From: Gp6-AA40 sp046732795
Lineage (GTDB): Bacteria > Acidobacteriota > Vicinamibacteria > Vicinamibacterales > UBA2999
Length of the DNA: 15,016 bases
NCBI GenBank assembly: GCA_046732795.1
Contig: JBKPNV010000001.1
Location: forward strand, 1 to 15,016
Reading direction: 5' to 3'
Shown here: positions 6,618 through 13,415 of the stretch, piece after piece
How positions within the stretch are numbered: the stretch's first letter is position 1
Layout: the number at the start of each line of letters is the position of its first letter
Position numbers and translations under genes: made by a program
Notes under the pieces: model-generated
The model's database searches: none
What the model was told of the DNA's origin: nothing
The model's input: only the letters and a program-made list of their open reading frames with translations

Positions 6618-7973
6618 ATGCGCCTCACGGCTGCCGTCGTGGTCGCTCTCCTGTCTGTCTCCGCGGCCGCGGCGCAGGTGCGATCACCGGCCGACGTCGA
6701 CAGTGGCCGTATCGCGGGGCATGTCGTGACGGCGTATGCCGAGGTCGTGGCGGACGCCACCGTGACCCTCGCACGAGTGAACGAACTCGGACCAGAGCTT
6801 CGAGCACGCACGACGAGAACAGATCGCAACGGCGCCTTCAGCTTCACCGAGCTTCCGGAAGGTCGTTATCGGGTCGTCGCATCCAAACAGGGCTACACCA
6901 GCAGGCAATTCCCTGATGCCGACGAGCGAACGTCGTTCAATGCAGGTCCCGTCGTCGACCTTGCCGCAGACTCTCAGGCACTCGACGTCCAGGTCGTGCT
7001 CCACCAGGCCGCGAGCATCGCGGGCCGCATCATTCGTCCCGATGGCAGCGCTGCGTCGAGCGTCCAAGTACAGCTGGCCGTTCGAACGTCCGACGGATCC
7101 GGACGGCAGGTCCTCTTCGAAGCGAGGGCCACGAGTCAGTTCGACGGCCGATATGAGATCCGCGATCTCCCACCCGGCGAATACCTCGTTGGTGCCTTGA
7201 ATGTGGCGATGCCAACCCGGCAGCCCGTCGATGCCGCGGAAACGACTCAAGAAGAGCGCAACAGGGCAGTCGCGGCAGCACGCACCGCGAACTGGTCGTG
7301 GTATCCCGGTGTGCCTGATTCGGAACCTGGCACAGCCGTCACAGTCCTCGAAGGCGTCAACGCGGAAGGCATCGATATCTGGCTGACGCCGGCACAACGC
7401 TTCTACGTGTCGGGCCGAGTCTTCTGGCCGGTAGGCGTCGGGGTCGAGAACATCACGATCGATTACGGGGACCCGGGCGGCGCGAGATCCGGTGTTTGGT
7501 TCGTCTCCGATCCTGGCGGGTTGTTCACGTTGTCCGGAATCGCGCCGGGCGCGCTGACGATGCTCGTGCGCGCGGAAACCGATCAGGGCGCGATGCTCGG
7601 GATCGCGTCCACCGAAGTCACGGTCGACTCGGTCGAGGATGTGCGCATCGTCATCGATCGCCCGGGCGTGATCTCAGGTCGCATCGTGTACGAGGAAAAC
7701 GTGCCGCAGGCGGGGCGCGCTACATCGATAGTGGCTGTCCAGAAGCTCCTCAAGGTGTCCGCGCTCTACCCGGTGCCTGAGTCGCAGGTCGATTCGATCG
7801 GACGATTCGAGCTTACCGGAACGATTGGGGAGTACGAGTTCGCGCTCCCGGGACTGGCCAACGGCCTTACCATCAAACGGCTGATACGTAACGGGCGTCC
7901 GCTGGCGATGAACCGGATCAGCGTGGGCGGCGGCGAGACGGTTCGCGATCTCGAGATCGTCGTAGGCCCGTAA
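6618..7973 (+). CDS. Secreted carboxypeptidase-regulatory-like (Ig-fold repeat) protein
   Basis: The protein has 451 residues and a clear signal peptide (1-20, ending VSAAAAQ). It is built of about four beta-sandwich modules of the carboxypeptidase regulatory-like type. Two show the hallmark pattern well: GRIAGHV ... DRNGAFSFTELPEGRYRVVASKQGY (30-93) and ASIAGRIIRPDG ... DGRYEIRDLPPGEYLVGAL (132-194). Two are more diverged: FYVSGRVFW ... LFTLSGIAPGALTMLVRA (262-319) and GVISGRIVY onward (350-451). No catalytic domain, membrane anchor or C-terminal sorting motif is visible. Such proteins are abundant in Acidobacteriota, where their function is mostly unknown; carbohydrate or surface binding is a guess. 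The next gene converges on it with 34 bp between stops. Confidence 0.85.
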   Translation: MRLTAAVVVALLSVSAAAAQVRSPADVDSGRIAGHVVTAYAEVVADATVTLARVNELGPELRARTTRTDRNGAFSFTELPEGRYRVVASKQGYTSRQFPDADERTSFNAGPVVDLAADSQALDVQVVLHQAASIAGRIIRPDGSAASSVQVQLAVRTSDGSGRQVLFEARATSQFDGRYEIRDLPPGEYLVGALNVAMPTRQPVDAAETTQEERNRAVAAARTANWSWYPGVPDSEPGTAVTVLEGVNAEGIDIWLTPAQRFYVSGRVFWPVGVGVENITIDYGDPGGARSGVWFVSDPGGLFTLSGIAPGALTMLVRAETDQGAMLGIASTEVTVDSVEDVRIVIDRPGVISGRIVYEENVPQAGRATSIVAVQKLLKVSALYPVPESQVDSIGRFELTGTIGEYEFALPGLANGLTIKRLIRNGRPLAMNRISVGGGETVRDLEIVVGP

Positions 7974-7976
7974 TAA

Positions 7977-8011
7977 CTGGGTGGCTGGGTTGCTGGTTGC
8001 TCGGTCGCTAC
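7977..8011. repeat. Short degenerate 7-8-nt repeat tract between convergent genes
   Basis: Units CTGGGTGG, CTGGGTTG, CTGGTTG and CTCGGTCG follow one another directly after the stop of the Ig-like protein gene and run into the TAG stop of the opposing gene. The units resemble each other but not the tracts elsewhere in the window, apart from the period. Confidence 0.55.
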
Positions 8012-8373
8012 TTGCAGAACGGTTCGCCCTTCTCCTTCAATCTCGCCTCGAGCTTTTCCGTACAGTCGCACGATGAACAGGCCCAGTATTCGGTTCCGTT
8101 CTCGTGCCGGCAGCGGCTGCGCGCGTGCGCGTCCTTGATCGACACGAGATCGAAATAGGATTCCCAATACGGTCGCTCTTCCTCGAGTGGCGTGGCGCAG
8201 AAACAGGTCTCTACCCACTTGACCGAGCCGTCAGGCAACTGCCGCGCCTGGGACATGTCGTAGAGGTATTCGTCTCCGGCAATCGATCCCGTGCCCAGCG
8301 TTCCTTCCTGGATGGCTCGATCGAGCGCCGGCCGCCGGCCTTGCTTCACACGGGCGGTGACCAGATAACGCAT
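8008..8373 (-). CDS. Conserved Cys-rich protein of unknown function
   Basis: This 121-residue soluble protein has no signal peptide or membrane segment. I do not assign a function. The N-terminal part (1-30, MRYLVTARVKQGRRPALDRAIQEG) looks like a strand-helix unit such as begins small ferredoxin-fold proteins. The second half holds seven cysteines at 57, 59, 88, 99, 102, 104 and 120, in the patterns CFC, then C with a nearby His, then CSSCDC, and a C-terminal CK. The pattern suggests a metal site or redox cysteines. The well-formed frame, regular composition and divergent promoter support a real gene. Its start is only 27 bp from that of the SGNH hydrolase gene, so the two promoters must overlap. 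Confidence 0.8.
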   Translation of the reverse strand: MRYLVTARVKQGRRPALDRAIQEGTLGTGSIAGDEYLYDMSQARQLPDGSVKWVETCFCATPLEEERPYWESYFDLVSIKDAHARSRCRHENGTEYWACSSCDCTEKLEARLKEKGEPFCK

Positions 8374-8383
8374 AGATTGATTG

Positions 8384-8389
8384 ATGTTA
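8384..8389 (-). promoter_or_regulatory. Putative -10 element of the Cys-rich protein gene
   Basis: TAACAT on the minus strand lies 10 nt before the ATG at 8373. It overlaps the putative -10 of the divergent operon by two bases, so the two promoters should compete for polymerase. Confidence 0.4.
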
Positions 8390-8393
8390 CCCT
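8388..8393 (+). promoter_or_regulatory. Putative -10 element giving a leaderless operon mRNA
   Basis: TACCCT, preceded by a TG dinucleotide one base upstream (extended -10 form), ends 7 nt before the ATG at 8401. The whole spacer between the two divergent start codons is 27 bp, too short for two standard leaders with Shine-Dalgarno sequences. Confidence 0.45.
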
Positions 8394-8400
8394 TTCGCGA

Positions 8401-9054
8401 ATGCGCAGGATGGCTCTTTTCTTCGGTGCCATGCTGGCGGCCTCGACAGCGCTGGCGCAACAGCCCGACCGTTGGGAAAGATTTGTGGCCGCCTACGACG
8501 AGGCCGACCTGGCCTCGCCACCGCTCAAGCATCAAATCGTGTTCGTCGGCAGTTCAACCATCCATCGATGGGATGTCGCGTCGTATTTCCCTGACCTCAA
8601 GATCATCAACCGCGGGATCGACGGCACCGAGTTGTCTGACGCAGTCAAGTACATCGATCGGCTCGTCCTGCGATATGAACCGCGGCTGGTGGTCGTGTAT
8701 GCCGGTGACAACGACATCGGCGGTGGAAAACTCTCGGAGCAGGTCAGCGTCGACTTCGAGCGGTTCGTGCGAGCCGTCCATGCCAGGCTGCCCGAGACGC
8801 GCATCCTCTACATCGGTATCAAGCCGAGCCCGCTCCGCTGGCTGCAGGTCGACCGGATGCGGCTGGCGAATCAAGTCATCAGGACGATCTGTGAACGAGA
8901 CGATCGTCTCGCGTTTCTCGACTTCGACAACCTGATGCTCGGGTGGGATGAAAAGCCACGCCGGGACCTCTACGTCGAAGACGGTCTCCATCTGTCGCCA
9001 AAGGGGTACCACTTGTGGAGCACCGTGCTCAGGCCGTACCTCGTCGAACATTGA
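8401..9054 (+). CDS. Secreted SGNH/GDSL-type hydrolase
   Basis: The protein has 217 residues with a signal peptide (1-19, ending STALAQ). The four SGNH blocks are visible: FVGSSTIHRW with Ser52 as nucleophile (block I, GSS in place of GDS), NRGIDG with Gly72 (block II), YAGDNDI with Asn104 (block III), and DGLHLSPKGYHLW with Asp194 and His197 (block V). The family hydrolyses esters, including acetyl groups on sugars. Export and the neighbouring sugar-type genes make a carbohydrate esterase role plausible but not proven. It is first in an operon: the cytochrome gene starts 7 bp after its stop. An upstream in-frame ATG at 8395 lies after the -10 and is another possible start; the longer frame from 8104 is antisense to the opposing gene. 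Confidence 0.9.
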   Translation: MRRMALFFGAMLAASTALAQQPDRWERFVAAYDEADLASPPLKHQIVFVGSSTIHRWDVASYFPDLKIINRGIDGTELSDAVKYIDRLVLRYEPRLVVVYAGDNDIGGGKLSEQVSVDFERFVRAVHARLPETRILYIGIKPSPLRWLQVDRMRLANQVIRTICERDDRLAFLDFDNLMLGWDEKPRRDLYVEDGLHLSPKGYHLWSTVLRPYLVEH

Positions 9055-9061
9055 GCCGCTC

Positions 9062-9916
9062 ATGATTGTGGCTCGCACGATCGCGACGGCGCTGGTTGTG
9101 TCGATTCTTCCTCTGATCGGTGCCGCTCAGCAGGCGCAAACTCCCGCTCCCACGGGCCGCGGCCGAATCGGCGGCATCGGCATCGGCGCGTATCCCGAGC
9201 GTAAAGAAGATCAAGCCGCCGTCGAGCGCGGGCGTTCGACCTTCAGCACCAACTGCGCCTTCTGCCACGGCGCCGATATTCGCGGTGGCGACGGTGGGCC
9301 GAGCCTCCTGCGCTCCCAGCTCGTGCTCGACGATCAGAAGGGCGAACTAATCGGCCCCATCATTCGCGCAGGTCGCCCCGACCGGGGTATGCCGGCGTTT
9401 GCGATGACGGCCGAGCAGATCGGCGATCTCGCGGCGTTCATGCATAGCTTCAGAGTCGCCGGTTACGACGCGTCGCGCGATCGTCCTCCGTCGGTCGTGG
9501 TCGGCAACGCCGCCGCGGGCGAGAAATACTTCACCGAGACGTGCGGCTCATGTCATTCGGTGACAGGAGATCTGCAGGGCTTCGCCACTCGAATCTCGGA
9601 TTCCCGGTTGCTGCAACAGAGCTGGCTCATGCCCGGGAGCGTTATCGGTCGCGGCGCTCCGCCGCCTGCGCGTCCTCGTCCACCTTCCGCCACGGTGACG
9701 CTGCCGTCCGGAGAAAAGATTCAGGGGCTGCTCGAACGCGTCGACGACTTCGTCGTAGCGCTCAAGACCTCCGACGGCGGACACCGTTCGTTTCGCATCG
9801 GCAACGGCGTCCAGGTCAGTATCGGGGATCCCCTGCAGCCGCATCGTGATCTGCTCCGGAAGTACAGGGACGCCGACATTCACGACGTCACGGCCTATTT
9901 GAGCACTCTCAAATGA
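9062..9916 (+). CDS. Periplasmic di-heme cytochrome c
   Basis: The protein has 284 residues and a signal peptide (1-22, ending LIGAAQ). The first heme motif is CAFCH (65-69) with likely distal ligand Met110 in GMPAF. The second is CGSCH (161-165) with Met190 a possible ligand. A Pro-rich stretch (about 197-207) leads to a beta-rich segment (VTLPSGEKIQGLLERVDDFVV, then a region to about 245). The chain ends in DADIHDVTAYLSTLK, which resembles the terminal helix of a cytochrome c fold, so the second heme domain may be split by an inserted beta module. It is the natural electron acceptor for the PQQ dehydrogenase: the two genes overlap by 4 bp (ATGA). No Shine-Dalgarno sequence precedes its start, so it may depend on coupling to the SGNH gene. 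Confidence 0.92.
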   Translation: MIVARTIATALVVSILPLIGAAQQAQTPAPTGRGRIGGIGIGAYPERKEDQAAVERGRSTFSTNCAFCHGADIRGGDGGPSLLRSQLVLDDQKGELIGPIIRAGRPDRGMPAFAMTAEQIGDLAAFMHSFRVAGYDASRDRPPSVVVGNAAAGEKYFTETCGSCHSVTGDLQGFATRISDSRLLQQSWLMPGSVIGRGAPPPARPRPPSATVTLPSGEKIQGLLERVDDFVVALKTSDGGHRSFRIGNGVQVSIGDPLQPHRDLLRKYRDADIHDVTAYLSTLK

Positions 9917-11589
9917 AGCGGTCCCATCTGGCTCTCGCGCTACTGCTGACTGGTTCACTTTCGGCGCAGCAGGCCGGCGTGGATCCGGCAGAGATGCTGA
10001 AGCCGCTGTCCGACTCGTGGCCCACCTATTCCGGCGACTACTCGGCGCGGCGACATAGCGCGTTGAAGCAGATCAATCAGTCGAACGTCAAGAACCTGGG
10101 CCTCGCATGGACGACGGCTGTGACAGCGGGACGCGGCACGAGGGTGGTCCCATTGCCATTCGGGCCTGCCCCACCGGCAATCATCGAGGGCGGTGTCGGT
10201 GACAACGAGTTCGTTGGCCCCACCACGATCAAAGGGGCCATCCTCGCCGTCAACGGAGTTCTGTACGTCACGGCGCCGGACAACGTCTGGGCGCTCGATG
10301 CGCAGGACGGTCACCTGCTGTGGCGGTTCTTCTGGCGGACGCGCGGTGCCACGCATATCGGCAATCGCGGTGCTGCCATGTGGCGCAACCATCTCTTCTT
10401 CGTTACGCCGGACGACTACCTGGTCTCGCTCGACGCGCGCACCGGCGGGGAGCGCTGGCACAAAGAAATCGCCAACTTCAACCAGCAATACTTCCTGACG
10501 TCGGCACCGGTCGTCGTCGACAACCACGTGATTGTGGGGACGGGCAACGATCTCGATTCGCCAGGCTATCTCCAATCCTTCGATCCTGAAACAGGCGACA
10601 TGCAGTGGACGTTCTACACCGTCCCGATGAAGCCGGGAGATCCCGGTCTCGAGAGCTGGAAGGATCTGGACGCGGCGCGCAACGGCGGTGGGCATCCGTG
10701 GCTGCCCGGCGCGTATGACCCCGAGACCCGGCTCTATATCTTCGGCACCGGCAATCCGACGCCGGCCTACACCTCCGCGCCGCGCGGCCCCGGTGACAAT
10801 CTCTTCACGTGCTCGATCGTTGCTGTGCACGTCGACACCGGCAGGATGGCGTGGTACTTCCAAACCTCTCCGCACGACACGCACGACTGGGATTCGGCTC
10901 AGACACCGGTGCTCGTTGACGGCGAGATCAATGGACGCCGGCGCAAGCTCGTCGTGACCGCAAGCCGCAACGGCTATTACTTCACGCTGGACCGCACGAC
11001 GGGAGAACGGCTGGTCACGAGCCGGTTCTCGGAAACGGCGAACTGGGCGAGCGGATTGAACGACAAGGGGCAGCCAGTTCGCATTCCGGACAAGGATCAC
11101 CATGTGGGTGGCGCGCTCGTGTCGTCGAACAACAGTGGCGCGACCAACTGGCCGCCGCAGGCATTCAACCCTGACACCGGTCTCCTATATGTACCTGTGG
11201 CGGAGAACTACGCGATGTATTACCTGACCGAACTCGACCCGCGCGGTGCTATGGGCCTCGGTGGCAAAGACGAGATCGCCGTCGGCGGCATCGGCAACTA
11301 TATTGCCGCCATCGACTACAAGACGGGCAAGACCGTCTGGAAACATGGATTCAAAGCGGCCACGGATGGACCGCGAAGTCCAGGCCTGCTCACAACCGCG
11401 GGCCGACTGCTGTTCGCGGGAGACGTCTCTGGAAATCTCATCGCATTCGATGCGGCGAACGGCCGGCCGCTCTGGCACGCCCGCATTGGCAACGTCACGA
11501 ACGCTCCGCAGACCTATCTCGTCGATGGCCGTCAGCACGTGCTCGTGGCGGCGGGCGATCGTTTGTTCTCGTTCGCCCTCTATCAGTAG
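9913..11589 (+). CDS. Periplasmic PQQ-dependent dehydrogenase (quinoprotein beta-propeller)
   Basis: The protein has 558 residues with a signal peptide (1-18, ending GSLSAQ). The mature part is an eight-bladed quinoprotein fold: WPTYSGDYSARRHSALKQIN (35-54) is the family N-terminal signature. Tryptophan-docking motifs follow, such as ALDAQDGHLLWRF, SLDARTGGERW, SFDPETGDMQW, AIDYKTGKTVW and AFDAANGRPLW. Asn281 in GTGNP and the PHDTHDWDS segment (Asp327) match PQQ/metal-site and catalytic regions of PQQ alcohol dehydrogenases, as does RNGYYFTLDR. The usual calcium-binding Glu region reads GTGNDLDSPGYL with Asp213. Only one Cys is present, so the vicinal disulfide of classical methanol and ethanol dehydrogenases is missing. 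There is no fused heme domain; the adjacent cytochrome gene supplies it. Substrate unknown. Confidence 0.9.
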   Translation: MKRSHLALALLLTGSLSAQQAGVDPAEMLKPLSDSWPTYSGDYSARRHSALKQINQSNVKNLGLAWTTAVTAGRGTRVVPLPFGPAPPAIIEGGVGDNEFVGPTTIKGAILAVNGVLYVTAPDNVWALDAQDGHLLWRFFWRTRGATHIGNRGAAMWRNHLFFVTPDDYLVSLDARTGGERWHKEIANFNQQYFLTSAPVVVDNHVIVGTGNDLDSPGYLQSFDPETGDMQWTFYTVPMKPGDPGLESWKDLDAARNGGGHPWLPGAYDPETRLYIFGTGNPTPAYTSAPRGPGDNLFTCSIVAVHVDTGRMAWYFQTSPHDTHDWDSAQTPVLVDGEINGRRRKLVVTASRNGYYFTLDRTTGERLVTSRFSETANWASGLNDKGQPVRIPDKDHHVGGALVSSNNSGATNWPPQAFNPDTGLLYVPVAENYAMYYLTELDPRGAMGLGGKDEIAVGGIGNYIAAIDYKTGKTVWKHGFKAATDGPRSPGLLTTAGRLLFAGDVSGNLIAFDAANGRPLWHARIGNVTNAPQTYLVDGRQHVLVAAGDRLFSFALYQ

Positions 11590-11590
11590 A

Positions 11591-11610
11591 GGCGGGTCTT
11601 CAGAGCCGCC
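11591..11610 (+). other. Hairpin between the PQQ dehydrogenase and isomerase genes
   Basis: GGCGG and CCGCC, with inner TCT/AGA pairs around a G-G mismatch and a TC loop, form a compact hairpin starting 1 nt after the dehydrogenase stop. No U tract follows, so it is more likely an mRNA-stabilising or processing structure than an intrinsic terminator. Confidence 0.5.
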
Positions 11611-11620
11611 TTGCGACAGT

Positions 11621-11624
11621 GGAG
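11621..11624 (+). promoter_or_regulatory. Shine-Dalgarno sequence of the isomerase gene
   Basis: GGAG lies 5 nt before the ATG at 11630. It decides that start within a frame open from 11246. It is notable because genes with their own promoter in this window lack such a site. Confidence 0.7.
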
Positions 11625-11629
11625 TTCAT

Positions 11630-12535
11630 ATGTTGACTCGCAGAGAATTCGGCGCACTCGCGCTTTCCTCTGTTGCCTGGCCCGCGCTCGCGAGGGCCCA
11701 GACGGTCGCGGGTGTACGACTCGGCGTCCAGACCTATTCATTCCGCGAGCTGATGCGTGCAGCCGGCGCTGATCTGGCCGATCCCGTCATCGCCGCGATG
11801 AAGGCGTGCGGACTCACTGAGTGCGAACTCTGGGCACCACAAATCGAGCCGGCATCGACCCGCGGAGGCGGGCGCCCCGCGCCGGAGGAAGCCGAACGCA
11901 GTCGCGACGCGTTGCGGAAGTGGAGACTGGAGACGCCGCTGGATCACTTCCGATCGATCGGGAAGAAGTTCAACACCGCCGGTCTCACCATCTACGCATT
12001 CAACTACAGCCCCAACAGTAGCTTCTCTGACGACGAGATCGATCGCGGGTTCGAGATGGCCAAGGCGCTTGGCGCAGAGATCATCACCGCGTCAGCGACG
12101 CTCGAGGCCGCCCGCCGCATGGTGCCATTCGCCGCGAAACACCGCATGCCCGTGGCCATGCACAATCACTCGAATGTCAGCGACCCCAACGAGTTTGCGA
12201 CCGTGGAGAGCCTCGCGACGGCGCTGAAGTTGTCGCCGCAGTTCAGGATCAACCTCGATATCGGGCACTTCACGGCTGCCAATAACGATGCGGTGGCGTA
12301 CATCCGCGAACATCACGACCAAATCACCAACCTGCATCTCAAGGATCGCAAGAAGAACCAGGGTGACAACGTCGCATGGGGGACGGGCGATACGCCCATC
12401 CGAGAGGTGCTGCAGCTGCTGAAGAAGGAACGCTGGCCGATTCGCGCCTACATCGAGTACGAGCACAAGGGTGAGGTCGGTGCAGTCGAGGAAGTGAAGA
12501 AGTGTTTCGCGTTCGCCAGGAGCGCGCTGGCCTGA
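11630..12535 (+). CDS. Tat-exported sugar phosphate isomerase/epimerase-like TIM barrel protein
   Basis: The protein has 301 residues. The N-terminus MLTRREFGALALSSVAWPALARAQ is a twin-arginine signal (Arg4-Arg5, hydrophobic core, AxA-like cleavage near 22-24). The rest is an AP-endonuclease-2/xylose-isomerase-like TIM barrel: GVQTYSFRE (32-40), AMKACGLTECELW (56-68), NLDIGHF with Asp210 and His213, NLHLKDRK with His236, and YIEYEH with Glu276. At the position where epimerases of this family usually have a first metal-binding Glu, the chain reads AMHNHS (His178 or His180). Homologues act on sugars, polyols or keto-sugars; the export signal argues for a periplasmic unphosphorylated sugar. It is last in the operon, 40 bp after the PQQ gene. 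Confidence 0.9.
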   Translation: MLTRREFGALALSSVAWPALARAQTVAGVRLGVQTYSFRELMRAAGADLADPVIAAMKACGLTECELWAPQIEPASTRGGGRPAPEEAERSRDALRKWRLETPLDHFRSIGKKFNTAGLTIYAFNYSPNSSFSDDEIDRGFEMAKALGAEIITASATLEAARRMVPFAAKHRMPVAMHNHSNVSDPNEFATVESLATALKLSPQFRINLDIGHFTAANNDAVAYIREHHDQITNLHLKDRKKNQGDNVAWGTGDTPIREVLQLLKKERWPIRAYIEYEHKGEVGAVEEVKKCFAFARSALA

Positions 12536-12613
12536 TCGAGAGGACTGCCTCTTGCCACCACCGAATTGCCCGGGTTGGGAGTTGGCGTCTGGGCGTTTAT
12601 CCCTTTTCAGTAT
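12536..12613. other. Convergent spacer between isomerase and rsmE genes
   Basis: The 78 bp hold a small inverted repeat (AGAGG/CCTCT, 12539-12552) without a T tract, and three heptad-like units at 12572-12592 (GGGTTGG, GAGTTGG, CGTCTGG). A further pair, TTTTCAG/TATTCAG (12604-12617), includes the rsmE stop codon. No convincing terminator is visible. Confidence 0.45.
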
Positions 12614-13363
12614 TCAGAACTCTCTCCAGCGCGCAAATGCCGCAGCGATCGCGATGATTCCCATCGTATCCGCTCGCAGCGTCCTCCTCCCCATCGTGAC
12701 CAGCCGGCAGACGACGGCGGCCGCCTCGATTTCCTCAGGCGTCCACCCTCCTTCAGGGCCCACGACGACCGTCACCGCATCGGGCGGCTCGACGTCGAGC
12801 TCGGAGAACGGAACGGCAGCCTTCGTCGCGCCCGGTTCGACCAGCATGATGGAGGGGCCGGCCAGCCACTTGCGAAGCAGCAGATCGATCAGCGCTTCGA
12901 AGGTCACCGGCTCGAGAATGGCTGGAACGACGGCCCGGCCACACTGTTTGGCCGCTGAAATCGCGATCCGCTCCCAGCGATCCTGACGTCGGCTTTTCTC
13001 GATGACAGCGGCGGTCGTCTCCGTCCGCCTCGTGAGCACGGGTCGGACCGCCTTCGCGCCGATCATGACCGCATCGCGGATCACGTCGTCCATCTTGTCG
13101 CCCTTCAGCACCGCCTGCGCGAGGGTGATCTGGAGGAGCGCTTCGGGCGCCGGATCGCGAGGCCGACCCAGCCTCACCTGGACGGCCTCTTTCGAGGCGG
13201 CTTCGACCACGGACTCGAACTCCTCACCGCTCCCGTTGAACACACGGATGGCCGCGCCGGTGCCGAGTCTCAGCACGCGCGTCAGATGTTCGGCTTCCTC
13301 CGGTGGCAGCATGATCAGATCGCCGGTGGCCTGCGCCTCCGGCGCGAAGAAACGAGGAGTCAC
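12614..13363 (-). CDS. rsmE: 16S rRNA (uracil-1498-N3)-methyltransferase
   Basis: With the GTG start at 13363 the protein has 249 residues, normal for RsmE, and begins TPRFFAPEA, the usual family N-terminus. It is a SPOUT-class SAM-dependent methyltransferase acting on U1498 of 16S rRNA in the 30S subunit. Motifs: EEAEHLTRVLRL (22-33, PUA-like domain), KGDKMDDVIRDAVMIG (87-102), VVGPEGGWTPEEIE (200-213) and MGRRTLRADT (224-233), the last two forming the knotted SAM site. ADTMGI replaces the more usual TETA sequence, a small variation. The frame extends upstream to an ATG at 13444, but a TATAAT hexamer lies 6 nt before the GTG, and the upstream residues do not resemble the family. It converges on the isomerase gene and stands alone. 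Confidence 0.95.
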   Translation of the reverse strand: MTPRFFAPEAQATGDLIMLPPEEAEHLTRVLRLGTGAAIRVFNGSGEEFESVVEAASKEAVQVRLGRPRDPAPEALLQITLAQAVLKGDKMDDVIRDAVMIGAKAVRPVLTRRTETTAAVIEKSRRQDRWERIAISAAKQCGRAVVPAILEPVTFEALIDLLLRKWLAGPSIMLVEPGATKAAVPFSELDVEPPDAVTVVVGPEGGWTPEEIEAAAVVCRLVTMGRRTLRADTMGIIAIAAAFARWREF

Positions 13364-13369
13364 GCGGTG

Positions 13370-13375
13370 ATTATA
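13370..13375 (-). promoter_or_regulatory. Consensus -10 element giving a leaderless rsmE mRNA
   Basis: A perfect TATAAT on the minus strand lies 6 nt before the GTG start codon at 13363. There is no Shine-Dalgarno sequence and no TTGACA-like -35 box. It is the clearest example of the leaderless layout in the window. Confidence 0.6.
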
Positions 13376-13415
13376 AGGCTCGGCCGTGCATGCATCCCTT
13401 GCTCTAGATTCGTAG

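Noticed and set aside
9955..11103. 382-codon minus-strand frame opposite the PQQ dehydrogenase
   Set aside because: Long antisense frames are usual in high-GC coding DNA; the plus-strand protein has a signal peptide and propeller motifs while this one has none.
12539..12552. Intrinsic terminator after the isomerase gene
   Set aside because: The stem is only 5 bp and no T tract follows on either strand.
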